Of a stretch of 64,000 bases of DNA, positions 30,262-37,636 are shown one piece after another. Each line of letters opens with the position of its first letter. Position 1 is the stretch's first letter. The stretch covers positions 27,501 through 91,500 of the forward strand of contig JACEFZ010004195.1 of assembly GCA_014155875.1 (NCBI GenBank), in the 5' to 3' direction. The notes beneath the pieces were generated by a model. That model did no database searches, had not been told where the DNA came from, and saw nothing but the letters and a program-made list of their open reading frames with translations. A program made the position numbers and the translations under genes. This stretch comes from Cepaea nemoralis (Eukaryota > Mollusca > Gastropoda > Stylommatophora > Helicidae).

Positions 30262-32380
30262 TGGGTAAACCTTTTGGACGAACAGGCTCCTGTGTGGTCA
30301 AAGTCATCTCGAACTCAACCAACCTCGTTCGTCCTGGTTTATCAGTCAGTATCTCCTTATGAGACTTGAGAACCTGGGTTATCCTTTCCCTCTCCTGGGA
30401 GGTCAGATCAGGGTTCACTTGCACATCCCTATAGGTTTCCTGGTGTACCAAGGGATATTCCCTGCCCTCGCTGGTTCCCACTTCTGTCTCCACTGCAACT
30501 GCCATTGCCATGAGGTGAGCTGCCTTGTCTCCGGGTCTCTCTTCGTATTTCCGCAAGAGATTGATATGGAAAATCTTCGACTTTCCCCGGATCCGGATCT
30601 GATAGTTGGTTCTGGATATCACCCTTTCCACGGGAAATGGTCCTTGCCAACCTATCTCCAGTTTGTTGTTTCCCGTTGGGAGTAGCAACAAGACTTTATC
30701 TCCCACCTCTAGAGATCTTTCTTTAGACCTACGGTTGTAGTAAGCCGCATGTCTTTTCCTGGCCTTTTTCAAGTTTTGATTTGCCAGAGTCCATCCCTTG
30801 TGGAGTTTTTCTTTCAGTTCCTCCACGTATTTATAGGATGAGATCACTTCTTCTGACGTCCCCTCTTCAGTCCAACTCCTCAACATGGCTTCCAACGGTC
30901 CTTTGATTGGACGACCAAACAGCAACGTAGCGGGTGGTAGTCCTGTTGAGCCATGAGGAACTTCCCGATAGGCAAAGAGTGCTGCTGGGATATATTCATC
31001 CCACCTATCAGGTTTTTCCTGCGCTAGTTTCCTGAGCATTGTCATCAACGTGCCGTTGAAACGCTCTACTTGTCCATTGGCTTGAGGGTGGTAAGGGCTG
31101 GTATGTATGTGGTTAGAGTGAAACACCCTAAATACCTCCTCCATGAGTTTTCCACAAAACTGAGATCCATTGTCCGTCAGAATTTGATCCGGAAAGCCTA
31201 ATCTGGTAAAGGCCTCCATCAGTGCGTCCGCCACTCTTTTCGAGTCAATCGTGGTCAACGGTATGGCCTCACCCCACATTTTACAGCAATCCACCATTGT
31301 GAGTATATACATGTTCCTCTTCCTAGTCCTGGGAAGTGGACCCACGATATCGATGGCTACCCTCTCGAAAGGAGAGTTCATGATGGGCATCTCACCCAAC
31401 ACCACCGGTGCTGTCCAGTGTTTCGGTGCCACCCTTTGGCACTCAGGGCATGACTTCACATACCGACGCACATCATCTGTCATTCCCGGCCAATAGTAAT
31501 GGCAGGAAATCCGCTGCATGGTGGCGGCAATACCCATGTGTCCACTAAAGGAGATGGTATGCCCCATATGAAGAATCTGGGACCGGTGAGCTTTCGGGAC
31601 GACCAACTGACCGTATAGGTTGTCTCCCCTTCCTGCTCTCCTGTAGAGTATCCTATTCTTCATGTAGTACTGCCCCCGTCCTGGTGGATCAGCACTTTTC
31701 TGCAGCTTTCTGTAGCAAGGACGTAAAGTATCATCCTCACTCTGGGCAGTTCGTAGCTCCCCCGGCATTGGGTTAGTCACAATTGCGTCTGCCTCTTCCG
31801 TTTTCGTCTGAGAGCGAGTCTGCATTGCTCCCATATGGATTGGCTCCCTGGGCATTCCCAGAAAGACATACCGGCAACCTAGGATTACTGGAAAAATGGG
31901 ATCGGTCAATACAGCGGCCTTGATGGTGCCGGTGACGTACCTTGACCGAATCTCCACATTAGCAATGGGCAACTTCATGACTACAGCACTCTTCTGTGCA
32001 GGCTGTATCTCCATGGTCTCACCTGTGAATTGTTCTGGATGTACCAGATCCGCAGAAATCACGGCCTCCCCGTCCAGTCCTGTGTCGTATAAACACTCCA
32101 CTTGACGACCGTTAACCTCTACCAATTCCACTACAGGTGGTTTTTCCTGGTCTGGAGTCTCTTCCTCGGCCTCGACCTGTTCGGTGGGCTCCACCTTAGG
32201 TTTCCCGGGGCACACGACGAATTGAGTGTCTCCTGACTTTCCCCTGCAGTCAATAGCATTGTGCGTATTCGACTTGCATTGGTTGCACCATTTCCCTGTC
32301 CTAGATTTTCTAGTGCCGGACTTGAGTGAGCTCTCCTGGTGGCGAGCTTCCTTGTTGACCTTGGCATTTTCCTTTGACAA
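30248..32380 (-). CDS. pol: Gypsy pol, part 1: zinc knuckle, protease, integrase
   Basis: A 710-codon frame. A CX2CX4HX4C knuckle (WCNQCKSNTHNAIDC, residues 31-45) is followed by an aspartic protease (CLYDTGLDGEAVI, DTG at 99-101). Then comes an integrase with a zinc-binding region (His about 272-282, SCPECQ at 311-316) and a catalytic DD(35)E core: Asp345 in AIDIVGPL, Asp404 in ILTDNGSQF, Glu440 in NGQVERFNG. A GPF module (GWQGPFPVE) follows at 578-586. The tail (LTDKPGRTRLVEFEMTL) is the segment that normally precedes gypsy RT, so RT follows integrase directly. The first codon is not an ATG at 32380 and the frame overlaps gag by 71 bp, suggesting expression by recoding or as a broken polyprotein. 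Confidence 0.95.
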   Translation of the reverse strand: MSKENAKVNKEARHQESSLKSGTRKSRTGKWCNQCKSNTHNAIDCRGKSGDTQFVVCPGKPKVEPTEQVEAEEETPDQEKPPVVELVEVNGRQVECLYDTGLDGEAVISADLVHPEQFTGETMEIQPAQKSAVVMKLPIANVEIRSRYVTGTIKAAVLTDPIFPVILGCRYVFLGMPREPIHMGAMQTRSQTKTEEADAIVTNPMPGELRTAQSEDDTLRPCYRKLQKSADPPGRGQYYMKNRILYRRAGRGDNLYGQLVVPKAHRSQILHMGHTISFSGHMGIAATMQRISCHYYWPGMTDDVRRYVKSCPECQRVAPKHWTAPVVLGEMPIMNSPFERVAIDIVGPLPRTRKRNMYILTMVDCCKMWGEAIPLTTIDSKRVADALMEAFTRLGFPDQILTDNGSQFCGKLMEEVFRVFHSNHIHTSPYHPQANGQVERFNGTLMTMLRKLAQEKPDRWDEYIPAALFAYREVPHGSTGLPPATLLFGRPIKGPLEAMLRSWTEEGTSEEVISSYKYVEELKEKLHKGWTLANQNLKKARKRHAAYYNRRSKERSLEVGDKVLLLLPTGNNKLEIGWQGPFPVERVISRTNYQIRIRGKSKIFHINLLRKYEERPGDKAAHLMAMAVAVETEVGTSEGREYPLVHQETYRDVQVNPDLTSQERERITQVLKSHKEILTDKPGRTRLVEFEMTLTTQEPVRPKGLPSAIL

Positions 32381-33245
32381 CCTCCTTGGAAGTCACTTGA
32401 CATGCTGCGAAGTGAGGGTTCTTAGCCTTCGATTTGCAGTCCCTCGTATTGTGAGAGGGTGACTTACAAATTGAACACCACTTCTCCGACCACGGTCGTT
32501 TTGGTGTAGAGCTTGAAGTGCTCTTGCTTCCCTCCTTCTTCTTCTCTGAACTATCCTCTGATTTTTGCACATAAGGTTCCCACTTTTTGGTTCCTGAGTT
32601 TTTGGCTTTCTTCTTATCATGTTTCTCTTGACTTTTGGTGTTGGTGGAAAGGTTTTCCCCTGCCTCCCCATGTACCTCGACGAACCGTTCTGCTAATTTA
32701 GTCACGAGGTCAATACGTTCCGCTCCTTGTTCTCCCAGGAACGTCCTGAGAGGTTTAGACATTTGCTTCTTCAGCTGGTCGACCACCATGAGCTCTTCCA
32801 GACTCTCATAGTCATGTGCGAACCCAGCCAAATCCATCCACTTATGGAGATAAGATTTTAGACGCAAACTGTAGGCGGCAAACAACTCCCCCGGTTCTCG
32901 TTTCGCTGCTCGAAATTTTTTCCGGTAGGTATGTGACGTAACCTCGAATCGTTTCAGCAGAGCCGTCTTTAACTCGTCATAATTGTTCTCATGTCCTGGT
33001 GGCAGGCGAGAATAAACCTCGTAACCGGTCCCGCGTAAACCCTGGGATAGCTTGAGATTCCATTTGTTACGCTCCAGACCCATAGCAACTGACATAGCCT
33101 CGAAGCGTTGAAGGTACTGGTCAATCTTCTCTTTGTCCTCCTCGTAGACCGCTAAAGGAAACTTCATAGCATGGTACCCATGTCCACCTACTGGTGTTGA
33201 GCCTGGGATGGAGGAACCTCCAACTGCTCCCTCAGTTTCCTCCAT
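32310..33245 (-). CDS. gag: Gypsy gag, main part (capsid-like domain and zinc knuckle)
   Basis: A 311-codon frame from an ATG at 33245. The capsid-like region has YEEDKEKIDQYLQRFEAMSV, LSQGLRGTGYEVYSRLP, LKTALLKRFEVTSHTYRKKF, GELFAAYSLRLKSYLHKW, and EELMVVDQLKKQM. A lysine-rich linker leads to a CX2CX4HX4C knuckle (WCSICKSPSHNTRDC). The upstream frame overlaps it by 14 bp and encodes the probable gag N terminus, so the true protein is likely a fusion of both. A second, very similar knuckle lies in the next frame downstream. Confidence 0.9.
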   Translation of the reverse strand: MEETEGAVGGSSIPGSTPVGGHGYHAMKFPLAVYEEDKEKIDQYLQRFEAMSVAMGLERNKWNLKLSQGLRGTGYEVYSRLPPGHENNYDELKTALLKRFEVTSHTYRKKFRAAKREPGELFAAYSLRLKSYLHKWMDLAGFAHDYESLEELMVVDQLKKQMSKPLRTFLGEQGAERIDLVTKLAERFVEVHGEAGENLSTNTKSQEKHDKKKAKNSGTKKWEPYVQKSEDSSEKKKEGSKSTSSSTPKRPWSEKWCSICKSPSHNTRDCKSKAKNPHFAACQVTSKEVVKGKCQGQQGSSPPGELTQVRH

Positions 33246-33537
33246 TAGATTGACTCTTCAACTCGAGTTCCCTCATCCGGTACTCGTGCTCCCTTTTCTG
33301 AGCTTCTTGCTCCGCTTCCAGTTTCCTAGCTGCTTGCTCAGCTTCAAATTTCTTAGCTGCTTGCTCAGCTTCCAATTCCATCCTTCTCAATTCCAACTCG
33401 GCCTTTCGATCTTCCCTTTCTGCTTGACGATACTCTCTCTCCACTTCCTGTATGTAATCCGTTAGAGCAGAACCCGACAATCCCATTTCTTCCCCCTTTG
33501 CCTTTAATTCTAACGTGGTTAGTTTAGGGGTGGCCAT
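33232..33537 (-). CDS. gag: Gypsy gag N-terminal part (SAP-like motif and coiled coil)
   Basis: The ATG at 33537 (ATGGCCACCCC) begins a 101-codon frame: a short SAP-like helix motif (TTLELKAKGEEMGLSGSAL), then charged heptad-like repeats (ELELRRMELEAEQAAKKFEA, EQAARKLEAEQEAQKREH) predicting a coiled coil. The ATG is preferred over upstream non-ATG codons because it fits the domain start. It stops with TGA at 33234-33232, 14 bp after the ATG of the main gag frame; joining them needs a +1 (or -2) shift. Confidence 0.85.
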   Translation of the reverse strand: MATPKLTTLELKAKGEEMGLSGSALTDYIQEVEREYRQAEREDRKAELELRRMELEAEQAAKKFEAEQAARKLEAEQEAQKREHEYRMRELELKSQSNGGN

Positions 33538-33779
33538 TATACAGAGAGGTAAGCTAGCAGGTCGAGTACAATATAACTGCAAATTACTATACAGATATAT
33601 GAACAAGTACTATAAATCTAGATATTACCACACACAGCACATTCACTCAGTGACAAGAGTAGAATCAGGACCACAGACCTATGCAGACGTGTGAAGTGTG
33701 AACAGGTAAGATATTAGTCCTAACCCCTATCCACATTCACTCTAGCTGGATTCTCCAATATGATATCTCCCTCTTATAA

Positions 33780-33908
33780 CTAAGGATCCCGTGTCAAAAG
33801 ACCCCGTTGTCAGAGGATCCCACTGTCCAAAGGATTCACTGTTACGAGAGATCTCGCTGTCCAAGGATTCCGTTTACGAGAGATCCCGCTGTCCAAAGAT
33901 CCCGTTAT
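33780..33908. repeat. Degenerate leader repeat of the gypsy element
   Basis: Imperfect units of GATCCCGTT/ACGAGAGATCCCGCTGTCCAAAG type between the PBS and gag; the PBS sequence itself partly matches the unit (GATCCCGTTATCGAG). Confidence 0.7.
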
Positions 33909-33918
33909 CGAGCCCCCA
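33901..33918 (-). other. Primer binding site, proline-tRNA type
   Basis: On the minus strand TGGGGGCTCGATAACGGG begins 4 bp inside the 5' LTR boundary. Its first ten bases equal the start of the well-known retroviral PBS complementary to tRNA-Pro; bases beyond that diverge. A tRNA-Pro primer is therefore inferred. Confidence 0.75.
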
Positions 33919-33922
33919 ATAA

Positions 33923-36065
33923 TGTCGTGTCCTCCTTTAAAGTGTCGTCCCTGGAGTGAAGAGAGTCAACACCCACATTACAATATTTTTTCCCTATCAA
34001 TATCCTGGAGAATCCACCAGCTTCCGTCCAACACACTCCATCAGCCCGTGGACACCTTTCCTATCACTCTCTCACTGTCGTACTATGCCCCCTCTCATAC
34101 TTCCCCAACGCAACATACTCAACAACTCTTGCTTCTAAAAATTAATAAAGATTAATTTATTAAAAGAAAAGTGTGACGTATATGAGACGTGTGTGCGAAG
34201 AAAAAGTGTGTCGTGTATTATAACATAACTGTATGTGTCAGCCTTCAAAGTTCAGGATCATAGTGCACACATCATGGCAAGGATTACACGACATCACACG
34301 AGTCAGTACATTAGACCTCACCGAAGTCGTATCCTTCTCTCCAGACTTGTCCTCCTCCAGGAACTCTGATGACCATGAGATCTGAATCCCATGTAAATAT
34401 ATAATCCGTGGAAAAAACTATTATTGTTCCTAACACAACTGTTCCTAACAGTTTATAGAAACTCCGGCTTCATAATTCCGGCGCGGTGAAACAAACATGG
34501 AACACTGTCCTATGAACAGGACTTTTTGTCTCTTGCTAAATGTTCTCTAGTTCTCACTATTAAACAGTTATTGTCTATACTCCAATAGAGTCCTTTATTT
34601 TTGTTCTAGTCATAAGTGAACTGAATATCCATCACTACTGGTGTGTTAAAACTGGTATGACCTAAACTCATTCGGTATTTATCCTGTAGGATACATATAC
34701 CATTCAGCTCCACTGAGCAATGTTGATCATCTTCCTCTAGCATAAGCTCTGTTGTAAAGTTGCTGGCCAATCTTCCTGCGCCAAACTTTATCCGGGATCG
34801 GATTTTTCCTGGGTTCCGTGTTCTTCATTCCAACCAGAGGGAACCTGTAACATAAATCAGACAACCGGTGATAGCCTCCCCGTCACTGATCTCTATTAGA
34901 TGATCGTGGGCCATCGGCCTCGCTCAGAAAATATAATGAACCTACTCTGTCATGGACAGATGACTGAACACATATGTTATCATCAGGCCAAGACAAGAAA
35001 AAAAAATCAACAAACAGAATGCGGAACCCCGCCCACCAGGGACACCTACGGGAATATCCCAATTATCCCTCATTACTAAATTCTCAACTAGTAAAGCTTA
35101 TCCACACTTCACTAATCTATTTTCAACTAACAGAGCCAAGTATCACTTCCCTACTCTAGCTAGTTTCCCACTAACAGTGCTAATCATCACACTTTAGTTT
35201 TAACAAGGCTACAGCCTATATTAATTAGAACTAATTATAATAGGTTCTACCTTAGGCAACACTGCAGTTAGATCAAATTACATCCACTCTTGCCATGACA
35301 GGCACGTGTAAAATTAAATTAACTCAATTCGCACACGGTAGACATTTTCCAATCAGAACCGCAGTTCCGAAACACGTCCACTAAAATCCAAGGTTTGAGT
35401 TCAACTGTCCTCTCCAATCATGGTTTTCTGCAAAACCTAAAATTGGTCACGTGACATGGTTGATGTCCTGCAGGTGTTATTTGGGCATATCATCCATTGT
35501 CAAGAATCGATTTTCCCTGGCTCCATCAATGTCAAAGTTGTCATCAGTTGTTTTGACTCCCCCAACAAACTAACGAGTTACTGTATGATCCCAACAACAG
35601 TTTTCCCCAACAAGCTGCCAATCTTCTTTACGTCCGGAAACTATGAATTGACAGACGGACTGTTTTCTTCCGAGCTGAGTACTTCCGCTTCCAATCCGAC
35701 TTGTTTATAATCTGTCAAAGCGATGTATGATTCAGCTCATTCACTTCCCCTACACATCTGCAACTGTTAATTTTGCCCGACATGTGATGGCCGACATCCG
35801 ATTGCCACCATGATCCCACGGGTTCCATCTGTATTCAAATGTTGACAAACTGTCAAAGCGATGCCGGGATTTGTCTCACTCACCACCGAGTGTTCCCAAT
35901 CCGTCGACCAGATGTACACGTACAGCTACAAATATTGTCCTGGGATTTTGACATCCGATTTGTTTATACTGTTAGTTAAAATAGTTGTCGCTGGCAGATA
36001 GTCCGTTTTATCAGAAAGCCTCTATAATAATCAACTGGGTAAACGCAAGGTTTTATTTTGTGACA
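33923..36065 (-). repeat. 5' LTR (right copy)
   Basis: 2143 bp, nearly identical to the left LTR apart from one 78-bp unit instead of three, a 14-bp extra segment near 35882, and about ten single-base differences (for example GATAGCCTCCCCG against GATAGTCTCTCCG). Confidence 0.95.
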
Positions 36066-36070
36066 CTCCC

Positions 36071-36360
36071 GAGTCTCTTATTCTGGACAACTTTTGAATT
36101 CATTGACATCAAAGTCCTCCTCTCTCGACATCTCTTTAAGGGCATTAATAACATCGGTACGATCTATGGGCTGGCCATCTGCAGGGGGTGCAGAACCAGC
36201 CAGTTTATCAGCCCGTTCATTTCCTTCAACTCCCACATGTCCTGGAACGAAGTTGAAGATGACTCTACGGACAACAGACCTCTGCAGCGATTTAGTCCAC
36301 TGTCAACGTACACAACCCGCCTCGACATTTTAGATCATGCTCAGCGAATCACTTAATATA
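36071..36360 (-). pseudogene. I-like LINE RNase H C-terminus, right of the gypsy insertion
   Basis: Minus strand reads VIFNFVPGHVGVEGNERADK and LAGSAPPADG, then TDVINALKEMS, matching FIFVPGHEGVQGNERADKLA of the LINE at 42417-43733. The gypsy element cuts it, and the 3' remainder is at 26505-26643. Confidence 0.85.
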
Positions 36361-36379
36361 CAAACGTCGGTGTGATTCT

Positions 36380-36660
36380 GTGATTCCAGCCATCACCAAC
36401 CAGAGCCGAGTGTATCAAATAACATTCTCCAGCATGATACTGGCGATTGAGACCGATGTGGCTTTCCAAAACTCTCATTTACAAAAGCGATTATTGTCAC
36501 TGACTTTCAGTTCCCGCTTCGAAAAGGTCAGAATTGACGGCTGTAGTATGAATGGCTGCCACTTGTGGAAACCCCAAATATTTTGGGAAACTGTGTGGAT
36601 CTATTGCCCAGCTGGCACGGGGCTGGGTGGAAACGAGGTAGCTGATATGCTAGCTTCAAA
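36380..36660 (+). pseudogene. LINE RNase H-like fragment
   Basis: A plus-strand frame ends with VWIYCPAGTGLGGNEVADML, resembling the last RNase H motif (PGHAGVLGNEQAD) of I-like LINEs. The His of PGH is lost. Upstream similarity is weak. Confidence 0.45.
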
Positions 36661-36682
36661 AGTGCAAAAATCTTCGACCTTT

Positions 36683-36850
36683 TTTGGCCCGTGCCCCCCT
36701 TCACCATATTTTCAGAACGTCATCCTCCCCCCCCCCCCCCCTTCGTATTTCCTACCCAAAAATTTGGCCCGTGCCCCCCTTCACCATATTTTCAGAACGT
36801 CATCCCCCCCCCCCCCCTTTCGTATTTCCTACCTAAAAATCCCCTCGCTC
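36683..36850. repeat. 81-bp tandem duplication with poly-C tracts
   Basis: TTGGCCCGTGCCCCCCTTCA begins two head-to-tail copies (about 36684 and 36765), each with a long C homopolymer and a TTCGTATTTCCTACC end. Homopolymer lengths differ, a place where assembly error is possible. Confidence 0.85.
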
Positions 36851-37029
36851 CTACACAGTATACGTAATAACGGAAGCACAAATTAAAACAAGTCTAGACG
36901 TTCACATAAAACGTGATTTGTGGGTCTACTTACTTTATAAAATAAATTTTAAAAGGGTGAGTGGTACAGAATCGTAAAGTATGAAGGGAAAAACAATATC
37001 AAGTAATCGGTTCTTGTATTAACGCGATA

Positions 37030-37119
37030 TTGAAATAATCTTAATTCCCCCCCCCCCCCCTGGAAACCCTAAAATTCCCCCCTGGTGGGGGGGGGGGGGT
37101 TCGCCGGTTGAGAACCACT
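37030..37119 (-). mobile_element. hAT-like transposon terminus
   Basis: On the minus strand the segment begins CAGTGGTTCTCAACCGGC, the terminal sequence style of many hAT/Charlie elements, followed by C/G-rich runs. The opposite terminus was not found in the window, so only one end or a decayed MITE is supported. Confidence 0.4.
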
Positions 37120-37579
37120 GATTTAGAAGATCGAAGATTGATAAAAGGAATATACTGCGGGCAAGAAACGACAATTATGTGCATCGTAACATGCCCTGAT
37201 ACATGTTCTTGATTACGACAGCTGGAGGGGGCAACTGAGTGGAAATGATCGTTAAAAACACCCGATGCAGGCGGTCCGGACGTTTAGTTAGCCAGCTGGC
37301 AACACGGACAGTAAGCGTCCATCTCTTCAACTTCTGCTGTGTGAGATCGGCGACTTACGCCTTGTCTCTAGTGCAGTGACGAAGATTCTTCAAAATAAAT
37401 CATAAAATGTGCTTCATGCGTATCAAGGGCAGGTATGTCATTCTCGGATTCTTTATTTTACAACAAAAACAATCCACAGTTGGAAGATAATATTACATTA
37501 ATTCATTAATTATTAATCATATGCATCACACACACAGAAGGTGGAAAGGGTGGTGGGGGGATACTATAAGAAGGACCGT
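37120..37579. other. Unassigned spacer
   Basis: No gene or mobile element recognised. Confidence 0.5.
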
Positions 37580-37588
37580 AGTTAACTG

Positions 37589-37591
<3 letters not shown>

Positions 37592-37636
<45 letters not shown>

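Larger units (their letters stand above)
26649..36065 (-). mobile_element. Ty3/gypsy LTR retrotransposon, Gmr1-like gene order, near complete
   Basis: A 9.4-kb element on the minus strand with direct LTRs (26649-28934 and 33923-36065) starting TGTCGTGTCC and ending TTTTGTGACA on the plus strand. CTCCC duplications lie at 26644-26648 and 36066-36070. Transcript order: 5' LTR (right), PBS, gag, protease, integrase, reverse transcriptase, RNase H, PPT, 3' LTR (left). Integrase upstream of RT is the Ty1/copia order, but the RT, RNase H and GPF-bearing integrase are of gypsy type. Gmr1-like elements show this combination. The LTRs differ by about ten substitutions plus two length changes, so insertion was recent. 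Three frame breaks interrupt the coding region. Confidence 0.95.
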
